NCBI RefSeq assembly: GCF_013404075.1 | Contig: NZ_JACBJQ010000023.1 | Coordinates: 1 to 64,000 of the forward strand | Reading direction: 5' to 3' | Origin: Mycolicibacterium vinylchloridicum | GTDB taxonomy: Bacteria; Actinomycetota; Actinomycetes; Mycobacteriales; Mycobacteriaceae | DNA length: 64,000 bases | In this document: positions 1 through 7,453 of the stretch, in pieces | How positions within the stretch are numbered: the stretch's first letter is position 1 | Layout: the number at the start of each line of letters is the position of its first letter | The notes under the pieces: model-generated | Databases searched by the model: none | The model's input: only the letters and a program-made list of their open reading frames with translations | What the model was told of the DNA's origin: nothing | Program-made: the position numbers and the translations under genes

Positions 1-185
1 CCTTCCCAACCAGCGCGTCAACGCCGGTCTTGATCAGAGAACCTTGGACTTCAGATCATCCCCGGGAAGGTGCGCCCACTTTCATGCCGCCCCACCGAGG
101 GTCATCCACAGGTTCTGATCATTGCTCCCCCGCAGTTTTTCCGCCGCCAAGATTCCTTGCGGATAGCCGGATCCGTGGTTACATA
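1..185. other. Left edge, no supported gene
   Basis: I see no recognisable protein, RNA gene or repeat in these bases. A frame stays open across part of the stretch, but its composition does not look coding. Confidence 0.4.
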
Positions 186-350
186 ATGAGGCCTTTTCAA
201 CCCGTGGAGCCGTTCCATCGACGGGGTCAGCGGCTTAGTGATTGGAACGCGATGATGGTCGCGGCTGAGCAGTCAGGAGGTGCCGTGAGGGCCGACCTCG
301 AGCGCCAAGCGATGGCATTGTTTGGAGCTGATTCGATGGGGTCGGCGTGA
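186..350 (+). CDS. Possible small hypothetical protein
   Basis: This is a 54-residue frame from an ATG at 186. Its C-terminal half (DWNAMMVAAEQSGGAVRADL) looks like a helical coding sequence. It ends in a TGA just before the likely start of the HIRAN gene, so the two could form a short operon. I do not recognise the family and see no strong ribosome-binding site. It may be non-coding. Confidence 0.25.
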   Translation: MRPFQPVEPFHRRGQRLSDWNAMMVAAEQSGGAVRADLERQAMALFGADSMGSA

Positions 351-426
351 CAGCGCGCGTCGATGCGGCATCGGAACATACTGTGGCGGTGGGGAAGCTG
401 TGGGTATTGCCGTCGGTGGCTTGGGC

Positions 427-1488
427 ATGATGGTTACAACGCGAGAGCACTACATGCTGTGGAATGAGCAGCGGGGCGACTGGTGCAACTATGACATCGT
501 CGGCGAGAAGTCGTATGGCACGACAATTCGGGCTCTGCTTCCTATGGGCTGGTCACGCGATGGATTCGAGCTCCGACGAACTTTCGAGTTAATTCCCGAG
601 CCAGACAATTCACACGACCCATGGGCGATCTCAGTGCGGGCCGATGGCCGCACGGTGGGCTACCTACCGCGCGAGGACTGTAAGTCATGGGCGAATGCGG
701 TTCGTCGGGTCGTTGCTTCTGGTTGCGTTCCCGTCGTGCCTGGACGCATTTATGCCTACGACGCTGTCCACTGGGAAGACTGGGATGGTAGGAACGATCC
801 GCCAAGAGAGTTCGCAGCGACTGTGCAATTGAAGCTCGGCGATCCCCAGTCGGCGCTACCAATCAATAACCAGCCAGCGGTGCCGTACACGATCATCCCG
901 CGGTCGGCTATCGTGCAGGTCACCAAGGAGGATGAGCACTCAGAATCCCTCCTGAAGTTCGTCCCGGAGACCGGATACGGGATGCTGTTCGTGTCGCTTC
1001 ACGAATGCGCTCCGGCTCGTTCTGCCTCCGCGAAATCTGTCGTGGAGGTCCGCATAAGTGGTGAGCGGATCGGCCAGCTAACTCCCCAGATGAGCCAGCG
1101 CTTTCTGCCGATGATTCGCCACCTAGAATCACGCGGCCTGGTGACGGTTTGTTGGGGTGACGTCAAAGGTTCAGCAGTCGCTGCAGAAGTACGGATCGAC
1201 GGAATCAAGGCGAACGAGGCAGACGACGCCGTCCTCAATGGCGAACCGGTCACGCTCCCCGTATTGGTTGCGAACGAGGTTGATCCGTTGCTCTACCAAT
1301 TGCCCGGTCAAGTCGACGGTAGCGTGCATCAGCCGGAGCGCCGCACCTACCAGACTGGAGGCCAAAGTGGAGGTGTGGGGCCACCTCTGCCGCCGGCGTC
1401 GTGGTACGACGACCCGGGAAATCCTCGGATGCTTCGCTACTGGGACGGAACCCAGTGGACTGAGCATGTCGCTCCGAAAGCCGAATGA
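427..1488 (+). CDS. HIRAN-domain protein with C-terminal DUF2510
   Basis: The protein is about 353 residues. Residues 15-90 fit a HIRAN domain, with the pattern L-x-PEPDN-x-x-D-x-x-A-x-x-V followed by VGYLPRED. HIRAN is known as a DNA-end or stalled-fork binding module, usually joined to helicases. The last 35 residues are a DUF2510 module (ASWYDDPGNPRMLRYWDGTQ), common in actinobacterial membrane or secreted proteins. A middle segment (VEVRISGERIGQLTPQMSQRF) resembles other HIRAN/DUF2510 proteins. No helicase or nuclease motif is present. I chose the ATG pair at 427/430 because the 35 upstream codons (from a TTG at 322) look non-coding. The biochemical role is unknown; a DNA-binding role is inferred from the fold only. 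Confidence 0.75.
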   Translation: MMVTTREHYMLWNEQRGDWCNYDIVGEKSYGTTIRALLPMGWSRDGFELRRTFELIPEPDNSHDPWAISVRADGRTVGYLPREDCKSWANAVRRVVASGCVPVVPGRIYAYDAVHWEDWDGRNDPPREFAATVQLKLGDPQSALPINNQPAVPYTIIPRSAIVQVTKEDEHSESLLKFVPETGYGMLFVSLHECAPARSASAKSVVEVRISGERIGQLTPQMSQRFLPMIRHLESRGLVTVCWGDVKGSAVAAEVRIDGIKANEADDAVLNGEPVTLPVLVANEVDPLLYQLPGQVDGSVHQPERRTYQTGGQSGGVGPPLPPASWYDDPGNPRMLRYWDGTQWTEHVAPKAE

Positions 1489-1583
1489 CGTACGCTCCGC
1501 CGTCCTGATCGGCACCCCACCGCCGGCATGACCGACGTTAGGTCGCATGAACCTCTAGACGACGTCAGTGTCACACGGGAAAC

Positions 1584-2174
1584 TTGGCCATGCCCAAGGG
1601 AGTCCGACTTATAGCCGCGCTCTTTCCGGCGGCCGCATTGTCAGCAGCGCCAACCGCCCACGCCGACCTCCCGACACCATCCCTCCCCCAGTTCGTCCCG
1701 CACGACTCCGACTGGCAGCCCAACACCGTCGTCTATCCCTACAACCTCTGGCAGAACCGCGTCACCCCCGAGCAAGTCACCGCCATGCCCGAATCCTGCC
1801 AATGGTTCAACGCCCAATACGACTCACTCATGAGCCAGGTCTTCGGCTTCCAGCACTTCCTCGACGCCCACCACGACGTCTGGACCGCCCCCGGCGTCCA
1901 CCAAGCCGCGATCACCATCGAGGCCAACCTCGACCAGTCCGCGGCCTTCCTCGACCCCCGCGCCCACACCCTGTTCGTCGTGAACTACCCCGACCAGAGC
2001 GAGTATTCGCCTGTCTACGAAGGGGACTCGATATTTTTCCTCTGGTATCAGCTCACCCAGATCAGCGACAACATGAAGCATCAGCTGCCCTCCGATCAAC
2101 TCAACGCCCACGTCGCCACCGCCAACGTCTACGGCGCCACCATCCGCGACTCCGGAGTCTGCGCGGGAGACTAA
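1584..2174 (+). CDS. Secreted hypothetical protein
   Basis: The protein has 196 residues. Its N-terminus is a classical signal peptide: a charged MPKGVR, a hydrophobic stretch rich in Leu and Ala, and probable cleavage after AHA near residue 27. The mature part is hydrophilic and Trp/Tyr-rich, with Cys near residue 73 and Cys near the C-terminus (SGVCAGD) that could form a disulfide. No catalytic motif is visible and I do not recognise a named family. A degraded second copy of its C-terminal 25 codons lies about 1.1 kb downstream at 3197. An upstream ATG at 1590 (MPKGVR) is an equally good start. Confidence 0.7.
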   Translation: MAMPKGVRLIAALFPAAALSAAPTAHADLPTPSLPQFVPHDSDWQPNTVVYPYNLWQNRVTPEQVTAMPESCQWFNAQYDSLMSQVFGFQHFLDAHHDVWTAPGVHQAAITIEANLDQSAAFLDPRAHTLFVVNYPDQSEYSPVYEGDSIFFLWYQLTQISDNMKHQLPSDQLNAHVATANVYGATIRDSGVCAGD

Positions 2175-2177
2175 GCG

Positions 2178-2250
2178 CTAGTGGACCGAATCGCCGCCAG
2201 CTTGTTCACCGCGCGATCGCCACGGAGAGCTCCTCCAGCGCCGAGCCAAT
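2178..2250 (-). pseudogene. Remnant of a nitroreductase C-terminus
   Basis: The minus strand here encodes VNKLAAIR and shares an uninterrupted run of about 26 bases with the 3' end of the intact deazaflavin-dependent nitroreductase gene at 7874-8362. Weaker similarity continues for some 40 more bases. Frame and stop codon are not preserved. It appears to be a decayed fragment of a second copy of that gene. Confidence 0.5.
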
Positions 2251-2431
2251 CGCAACTACCTGCACTCTTTGAGTTGATCGATATGCAAGAGTTAGCCCAC
2301 AGGAGACATCGTGATCGTCGCCCCAGGCAAACGCAGTTGATCAGTGGGTATCAAATCTCACCGACATCGCCCAATGTCGCTTCCCGTTACGCGAATTGGT
2401 TGATGGCCAAAGGCTCTGAACTCAGGGCTCC

Positions 2432-2773
2432 TCAAGTGTCGGCGCGCCACGTGATCTCGACGTCGTCATCTTTGAGGGTGACCAACGCCAGCGTGACGCC
2501 GTCGTCGTCGGCGAACTCCACCTCATACGTCGGCGGGAGACTCGGATCGCGGTAGACCATCACGACCGTGCCCTGAGCGCCGACAGGAAGGTCGTATTGC
2601 GGCAGCGGCCGCAGCAGTCGCACGCCGTCGTATTCCTGTGGTCTCATGTCCCGCACCCTCTCATCGCTTCGTCGATCGACAGGCCTGGCGATCTCCTCGG
2701 CACGCCGATTGAAATCGGCAAGACGGTCGGCGAATGCCGAAAGTCCATCGAGGTTCACCGGATAGCGACTCAT
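2432..2773 (-). CDS. DUF4926 domain protein, WXG100 neighbour
   Basis: The protein has 113 residues. Residues 1-45 form a charged helical segment (LSAFADRLADFNRRAEEIAR). The C-terminal part, from about residue 48, has the DUF4926 pattern: V-x-LL-x-PLP, then VGAQGTVVMVY, YEVEF and DDDVEI. DUF4926 is a small beta-barrel-like domain often found beside polymorphic toxins or secretion loci. Its ATG at 2773 would overlap the stop of the upstream WXG100 gene as ATGA if that gene's frame were intact, so the two were probably translationally coupled. A role as an immunity or accessory protein of a type VII cargo is possible, but only inferred from position. Confidence 0.65.
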   Translation of the reverse strand: MSRYPVNLDGLSAFADRLADFNRRAEEIARPVDRRSDERVRDMRPQEYDGVRLLRPLPQYDLPVGAQGTVVMVYRDPSLPPTYEVEFADDDGVTLALVTLKDDDVEITWRADT

Positions 2774-2888
2774 GTCGGTCCACCGCCGCCACGTACGCCG
2801 CCAAGAGCGCTAGAGGCGTTATTCTCGTGCTCGTCGAGGAGCGCCGCTGGCTGAACCAACAGGCTCGAATGTTCTTGCAGGACAGCCA

Positions 2889-3086
2889 CTACCCCTGTAG
2901 CGTCTCGTGCCACTCATCCCAGGGCACCTGATAGGCCGAACCCGTTTTGCCGGTCCACGTTGCAGTCAGGTCACTCCAATTGCGGGCGATGTCCGCGAGC
3001 TCTTTGCCCAGATCATCGGCCCGGTTCGCGAGCGTTTGAGCAGCTATGACGGTCTCCTGGATTTGCATCCGCAATACGCCAGCCAT
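2889..3086 (-). CDS. WXG100 (ESAT-6-like) protein, apparently frameshifted
   Basis: The open frame gives 65 residues. It begins as a WXG100 protein: helix 1 (VIAAQTLANRADDLGKELAD) and the W-x-G turn as TWTGKTGSAY near residue 44. It then stops where helix 2 should run on. One extra G in the four-G tract at 2892-2895 would continue the frame as GVVAVLQEHSSLLVQPAALL to a TGA at 2771. That gives about 105 residues, the usual WXG100 length, with ATGA overlap to the DUF4926 gene. A good ribosome-binding site (GGGGGTGAG) precedes the ATG. WXG100 proteins are ESX/type VII substrates acting as helical hairpin dimers; a truncated form is unlikely to fold normally. Confidence 0.7.
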   Translation of the reverse strand: MAGVLRMQIQETVIAAQTLANRADDLGKELADIARNWSDLTATWTGKTGSAYQVPWDEWHETLQG

Positions 3087-3196
3087 AGCTCACCCCCAGT
3101 GATCGAATAGGCGCGTCCATTTTCTAGTCAAAGTCATGGATGGTGGTTGTACAACTCACCCCAACCAGGAAACCGCAGTCCGCATCACCGTCGGGT

Positions 3197-3329
3197 CAGC
3201 TCAACGCCTACATCGCTACCGCCAACGTCTACGGCACCACCATCCGCGACTCCGGAGTCTGCGCAGGCGCCTAACGCCAGTCCGTCAGCGTCGGCACCAG
3301 CCAAGCCGCAATCCCCGTAACCTCGACCA
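3197..3329 (+). pseudogene. Degraded second copy of the secreted-protein gene
   Basis: Bases 3197-3274 encode the C-terminal segment QLNAYIATANVYGTTIRDSG plus VCAGA and a stop. They match 2097-2174 of the intact secreted-protein gene with few changes. Bases 3293-3329 then resemble an internal part of the same gene (near 1893-1937), so the order of pieces is inverted relative to the parent. No start codon or signal peptide accompanies them. They are scrambled leftovers of a duplicate, not a gene. Confidence 0.6.
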
Positions 3330-4247
3330 ATGATGATCGGTGTCGTGGCGGCGCTCTTGGCGTGCGTCGGCTACGGGGTCTCGTCGGTCCTGCAGGCCTA
3401 CGGGGCACGCCGATCAGCAGCCGCGGCCCGCTACCGCGGCGCCACCGGACACGTCACCGCCACCGGCGGCCCGACCCTGCGCTCGACCATGCACGCCGCG
3501 ATCACCGTCGCCTTCATCATCGGGATCGTCCTGGACGTCGTCGGCTTCGTCGGCAGTGCAGTGTCAGCCCGGCTGATTCCACTGTTCCTGTCCCAGACGA
3601 TCATCAGCGCCAACCTGATCGTCACCGCAGTGCTCGGTATCGCCGTCCTCGGGATCGGTCTGCGCACCCGCGATTGGATCGCCATCGCCACGGTCATCGT
3701 CTCGCTGTTCGTGCTCGGCCTCGGCTCCGGTACGCGCGGCCCGGTGAACCACGACCGGCCCATTCACTGGATCGTGCTGGCGGTCTCGGTGCTGATCCTG
3801 GTGGGCGGGATCGTCCTGACCCGCATCCTCGGGTCGCGCGGTGCGGTCGTGGGCGGACTGATCGCCGGCGTCCTGTTCGGCATGCTTGCCATCGGCGTCC
3901 GGGTGCTCGACGGTCTCGAGCCCTTCGTGCCGTCCGTTCTGCTGATCGACCCGGCGGCCTGGACCGTCGCCATCGCCGGCGTCGGCGGCTTCTATCTCCA
4001 TACCGTGGCGCTGCAACTCGGCTCGGTCAACGGCGCCACCGCGGCCCTCGTCGTCGGCGAGACCGTCGTCCCCGGCATCATCGGCGTCGTCTTCCTCGGC
4101 GACAGCTCCCGGCCCGGGCTTGGCTGGGTGGTGGCCCTCGGCTTCGTCGGCGCGGTCGCCGGCGCCGTGGCCGTCGCCGTCTTGGGTGCGATCGGCCATA
4201 CGACGCAGGACACCGAGCCCACCAGCGAAGTCCCAGACACGGTGTGA
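3330..4247 (+). CDS. DMT/EamA-like membrane permease
   Basis: The protein has 305 residues and about nine to ten hydrophobic segments spread over its length. The layout fits a drug/metabolite transporter-type permease with two repeated halves. The second half contains VGGFYLHTVALQLGSVNGAT and ETVVPGIIGVVFLGD, which match the late helices of EamA proteins. It would sit in the plasma membrane; the substrate cannot be told. The start is either of two adjacent ATGs (3330, 3333), and neither has a clear ribosome-binding site because decayed repeat DNA abuts the gene. It is convergent with the ketosynthase pair that follows. Confidence 0.75.
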   Translation: MMIGVVAALLACVGYGVSSVLQAYGARRSAAAARYRGATGHVTATGGPTLRSTMHAAITVAFIIGIVLDVVGFVGSAVSARLIPLFLSQTIISANLIVTAVLGIAVLGIGLRTRDWIAIATVIVSLFVLGLGSGTRGPVNHDRPIHWIVLAVSVLILVGGIVLTRILGSRGAVVGGLIAGVLFGMLAIGVRVLDGLEPFVPSVLLIDPAAWTVAIAGVGGFYLHTVALQLGSVNGATAALVVGETVVPGIIGVVFLGDSSRPGLGWVVALGFVGAVAGAVAVAVLGAIGHTTQDTEPTSEVPDTV

Positions 4248-4253
4248 CACCAC

Positions 4254-4265
4254 GGCCGAAAGGCC
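4254..4265. terminator. Small GNRA hairpin between convergent genes
   Basis: GGCC-GAAA-GGCC forms a short stable hairpin in the 54-base gap between two convergent genes. There is no U tract, so this is only a weak terminator candidate. Confidence 0.25.
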
Positions 4266-4301
4266 AAACCTCTTGCGGCTGTTCATCACCGGAGTCGGCG
4301 C

Positions 4302-5174
4302 CTACCCGGCGGGCGGTTCCCGATAAATCACCGCACCGGCGGTGACCCCGGCACCCGCGGCGACGATCAGCGCCCGGGTGCCCGGAGGAAGCCCATCCCC
4401 AAACGCAGCCACCAGCGCCGCGGTGTGTAGCCGGTCGTCGCCGGCCACGATGACCCGCTCCACCGGAACCCCCAGCAACCCCGCCAGTGCCGCACGGAAA
4501 CCCGGCCGCGCGGGCGCTGCGACGATCACGTCGACGTCGGCGAGCGACAGGCCAGCGTCGTGCAGGCACCCCTCCGCAGCTTCGGCGGCGGCCTGGGCGA
4601 ACTGCTGGTCCATCGACTCCGACTGCTGGAATCGCAGAACATTGTGGGCGTCTCGCAATCCCACTGTGGCGCTAAATGATTCACCACCGTCGCGGTGACT
4701 GGTCCAGTGAAACCGGCCGAGCCCGCAGTCGTCGTCGCTCCACCGGCACAACATCGCGCCCCCGGCTGCGGTGAACGGGAAATGCTCACTCATCCCGTGC
4801 CCGGGATCGGCGTCGCTGGCCACCACCAGCGCGCGCTCGATGGTGCGTGACCGCAGGAACCCATCCACGATCTGCAGCCCGGTCAGTACCCCGCATGTTC
4901 CGTTGGCGACATCGAAGGAGAAGGTGCCGTGCGCGCCGGCGTGCGGGTCCTCGCTGTTGGCGCCGATGTCCTCCTGAATCAACGCCGCCAGCGCCGGTTC
5001 GCCCAGATTCCGGTCCCGGTAGATGCCCGCGTTAACCAGCAGGTCCAGCTCGTCGGGATCGCAGTCCGCCTCGTGCAGGCACTTCTTGGCCGCCGATACT
5101 GCAAGGCGCAGCCCGCTGTGCCGGGCACGCCAGCCGCCGTGCACCACCTCGAGCCGATCAATGATCGTGCCCAT
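4302..5174 (-). CDS. Degenerate ketosynthase III-like protein
   Basis: The protein has 290 residues and a thiolase/KAS III fold. The nucleophile region is kept (FDVANGTCGVLTG, Cys94), as is the following ALVVASDADPG strand. The other two catalytic positions are not. Where KAS III has the HQAN motif this protein has APAR (about 220-223), and where it has GN-x-S it has GDDRLHT (about 245). It therefore lacks the His and Asn needed for decarboxylative condensation. Its start lies inside the 3' end of a canonical KAS III gene (17-base overlap), so the two are translated together and may form a heterodimer. An acyltransferase or structural role is possible. Loss of catalysis is inferred from sequence only. 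Confidence 0.75.
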   Translation of the reverse strand: MGTIIDRLEVVHGGWRARHSGLRLAVSAAKKCLHEADCDPDELDLLVNAGIYRDRNLGEPALAALIQEDIGANSEDPHAGAHGTFSFDVANGTCGVLTGLQIVDGFLRSRTIERALVVASDADPGHGMSEHFPFTAAGGAMLCRWSDDDCGLGRFHWTSHRDGGESFSATVGLRDAHNVLRFQQSESMDQQFAQAAAEAAEGCLHDAGLSLADVDVIVAAPARPGFRAALAGLLGVPVERVIVAGDDRLHTAALVAAFGDGLPPGTRALIVAAGAGVTAGAVIYREPPAG

Positions 5175-6300
5175 AGGTCCCCACCAGTTCCTCGTCCAGC
5201 GTCAGCAGCACGACGCCGATCTCCAGACCCGACGCCAGCGCGATCAGCGCGACCGTTTCCCCCGGACGAATCCGGCCGGCCTCCAGCTCCTCGATGAGCG
5301 CCACCGTGTGGGTGGTCGACGCGGTGTTGCCGTACCGGTCGACGGTGATGACGGCGTCGTGGCGCGGTCCCTCGCCGAACTCGGCGACCATCTTCTTCAT
5401 GCCCTTGCGGATCGCGCGGGCCGACGTCTGATGGGTGATCACGTGATCGATGTCGTGCAGCGCGATGCCCGCCGCGTCCAGCACTTCGTGCAGCAGCAGG
5501 GGAGTGTCGGCCATCGCCACCTGGTGAATGGCCCTGGCGTCGGTGAACATTCGCGCCGCGGGCGCATCCCCCTTCGGATAGGCCAGACACAGCCGGCTGT
5601 GGTCGGCGACGGTGGTGAACCCGGCCAAGGTGATGCCTGCCGACCCGACCGGCGCCCGCTCCAGCAGCAGCGCCGCCCCGGCGTCACCGAGGGTCAGCGA
5701 CGCCAGCTCGTTGCTCATGATGGTCCGGATGTGTTGTGCCGCATTGCGGCTGAGCTGCGAGATGTACTCGCCGCTGACGACCAGGGCCCGCTCGATGCTG
5801 CCGTGGCGGATCCAGTTGTTGGCGATCGTGACACCGGTCAGCATCCCCGCACAGGCGTTGGAGACATCGAATGTCATTGCCTTCTCGGCCCCAATTGCCT
5901 CGGCGACCGCACCGCTCATGGTCGGTTCGAGCCACTGGGTCAGTCCGTTGTGAAACTTGGTGATGCTGCAGCTGATCACGGCGTCGACCGACTGCGCCGA
6001 CCGATTCGCATGGGCCAGACAGTCCCGCGCGGCTGAGATCGCCAGCGTGTAGGAGTCTTCGTCGCCAACCGACACCCGCCGTTCGTAAATCCCCGTCAAC
6101 TTCTCCAGATCGATGTGGGTGCGGTGCCGGGTGGTCGCCATGAGCTCGTCGGTGCTCAGGTGCGTCGGCGGCAGGTGCCGGCCCGCACCGGCGATCCGCG
6201 TGGTGAACGGCGCCCGGGTGGTGTCACCGTCCATCACCAACCAGTGCTTGACCGTCCCCGTCGACGCCATCACCCACGATGGATCGTCTGCGACGGACAT
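5158..6300 (-). CDS. 3-oxoacyl-ACP synthase III family protein
   Basis: With the ATG at 6300 the protein has 380 residues. It shows the full KAS III triad: Cys150 in DVSNACAGMLTG, His290 in HQTSARAI and Asn325 in RYGNTAS. This family condenses an acyl-CoA starter with a malonyl-ACP, or transfers acyl groups; the substrate cannot be told. The frame stays open upstream, but those residues look like read-through of the neighbouring region. ATGs at 6270 and 6234 are alternative starts. It is followed by, and overlaps, a degenerate paralogue. No ACP or other lipid gene is adjacent, so the pair may serve a small stand-alone pathway. Confidence 0.8.
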   Translation of the reverse strand: MSVADDPSWVMASTGTVKHWLVMDGDTTRAPFTTRIAGAGRHLPPTHLSTDELMATTRHRTHIDLEKLTGIYERRVSVGDEDSYTLAISAARDCLAHANRSAQSVDAVISCSITKFHNGLTQWLEPTMSGAVAEAIGAEKAMTFDVSNACAGMLTGVTIANNWIRHGSIERALVVSGEYISQLSRNAAQHIRTIMSNELASLTLGDAGAALLLERAPVGSAGITLAGFTTVADHSRLCLAYPKGDAPAARMFTDARAIHQVAMADTPLLLHEVLDAAGIALHDIDHVITHQTSARAIRKGMKKMVAEFGEGPRHDAVITVDRYGNTASTTHTVALIEELEAGRIRPGETVALIALASGLEIGVVLLTLDEELVGTYGHDH

Positions 6301-6460
6301 CGCTAGAGCCCTTGTGCCCTTGGCGAGGGGACGTGTCGCTGCGGGGCTGGTCTGTGGGCCCGTTCTTCGATTCGCGAGCTGCTGTGGGTGACCGGATTGT
6401 TCGTGGTCAAGGCGGGCCAAGGCTGGGTGAGCAGGCGACAGAACAGCGTGGTACCCGATT

Positions 6461-6480
6461 AAGTACCGAATACGGTACTT
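6461..6480. promoter_or_regulatory. Palindromic operator before the Doc antitoxin
   Basis: AAGTACCG-AATA-CGGTACTT is a perfect inverted repeat with 8-base arms. It ends 8 bases before the antitoxin ATG, and another GTACC half-site lies just upstream at about 6451. This position is typical for autorepression by a toxin-antitoxin complex; the role is inferred. Confidence 0.6.
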
Positions 6481-6488
6481 TCGGCTGC

Positions 6489-6686
6489 ATGCCGGCCTTG
6501 AACGTGAACTTCAGTGACGCAGAGATGGAACAGTTGCGCACTGCGGCAGCCGCGGACGAGCTGTCGCTGCGCGCATTTGTGCACCGCGCTGCCCTCGATG
6601 CCGCGAGCGACCACAAGCGTCGTGTTCGAGAAGGTGCGTGGCTCGTCGCCGAGCGCAGCGCAGAGCTCAACCGCCGGCTGGCGTGA
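6489..6686 (+). CDS. Antitoxin partner of Doc-type toxin
   Basis: The protein has 65 residues. The N-terminus (PALNVNFSDAEMEQLRTAA) has the beta-strand plus helix look of a ribbon-helix-helix DNA-binding domain. The C-terminal half is charged and would wrap the toxin. The ATG sits directly downstream of a perfect palindrome. Its TGA overlaps the GTG of the toxin gene (GTGA), so the two are translationally coupled. It should repress its own operon and neutralise the Fic-type toxin. The family assignment is by shape and context. Confidence 0.75.
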   Translation: MPALNVNFSDAEMEQLRTAAAADELSLRAFVHRAALDAASDHKRRVREGAWLVAERSAELNRRLA

Positions 6687-7066
6687 CCGAGTACCTGGAC
6701 CGCGACGATCTCCTGGTCGCCGGTGCTGCGGCCGTGGGGGTCGAGCTCAGGGTCGCCGACTACGGCCTGCTCGACGCGGCGGTGGCGCGGCCGCAGGCTA
6801 CCGCCTTCGGCGTGGACGCCTATCCCGATCTCTTCACCAAAGCGGCGGCGCTGCTGCATTTGTTGGTGCGCAACCACGCGCTGGTCGACGGCAACGAGCG
6901 CACTGCATGGGCCGCCGCGTGGACGTTCCTGTACATCAACGGAGTCGAGTTGAACCCCGAATTCGATGTCGACGACGCAGAGGACTTCATGAATACTGTT
7001 GCCGTCCAAGGTGATCTGGAGCTGGCCGAACTCGCGGAGAAGCTACAAGCATTTGCAGACGGCTGA
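6683..7066 (+). CDS. doc: Death-on-curing (Doc/Fic) toxin
   Basis: The protein has 127 residues from a GTG that overlaps the antitoxin stop, the usual size for Doc. The Fic core reads H65-ALVDG-N71-ERTA, matching the H-x-F/L-x-D/N-x-N-x-R-TA pattern of Doc toxins. Residue 72 is Glu where phage P1 Doc has Lys. Doc phosphorylates elongation factor EF-Tu and halts translation; AMPylating Fic proteins have a different glycine in this loop. It forms a two-gene toxin-antitoxin operon, followed within 125 bases by VapBC. Confidence 0.85.
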   Translation: MTEYLDRDDLLVAGAAAVGVELRVADYGLLDAAVARPQATAFGVDAYPDLFTKAAALLHLLVRNHALVDGNERTAWAAAWTFLYINGVELNPEFDVDDAEDFMNTVAVQGDLELAELAEKLQAFADG

Positions 7067-7155
7067 CTAGGCCCTTGTCCCGAGCCTGTGTTTGTCGGGG
7101 CTATTTGATCGATAGCTACAGCCTCGGCGAAGTCGCGGGCGAGTCGGCGGTGACT

Positions 7156-7189
7156 GTAGGAATCTACCATTAGCAGGTAGACTTCTACC
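7156..7189. promoter_or_regulatory. Twin palindromes abutting the vapB start
   Basis: Two related inverted repeats lie side by side: GTAG-gaat-CTAC (7156-7167) and GGTAGA-ct-TCTACC (7176-7189). The second ends on the base before the vapB ATG and replaces any ribosome-binding site. This suggests a leaderless mRNA, or repression exactly at the start site by VapBC. Confidence 0.6.
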
Positions 7190-7453
7190 ATGAGTCTGAA
7201 CATCAAGAACGAGCAGACCGTTGCGCTCGTGCGGGAACTCGCCCAACGCACGGGGCTCAGTCAGACCAGTGCTGTCGAAGAGGCGGTACGCGCCAAGCTC
7301 GCGGAACTCTCTGGTCGCGAAGGCCCAGATGCCCGGCGCGCCAAGGTGATTGAATTGCTCTCCCAACTGGATCAGTCGATCACCGCGCGTCAGCGCAAAC
7401 GGATCCGCGCAGATGAAGCCGAGTTGTACGACGAGAGCGGGTTGCCCGCGTGA
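7190..7453 (+). CDS. vapB: VapB-type antitoxin
   Basis: The protein has 87 residues and belongs to the PSK/Rv0623-like VapB group. The N-terminus MSLNIKNEQTVALVRELAQR gives a DNA-binding strand and helix. The middle (SAVEEAVRAKLAEL) completes the ribbon-helix-helix. The Arg-rich C-terminus (RQRKRIRADEAELYDESGLP) is the toxin-binding tail typical of the group. The stop overlaps the GTG of vapC. Twin palindromes touching the start point to autoregulation. Confidence 0.88.
   Translation: MSLNIKNEQTVALVRELAQRTGLSQTSAVEEAVRAKLAELSGREGPDARRAKVIELLSQLDQSITARQRKRIRADEAELYDESGLPA

Noticed and set aside
3564..4289. Minus-strand frame rich in Asp, Gly and His
   Set aside because: It is antisense to the DMT permease, whose membrane helices are clear.
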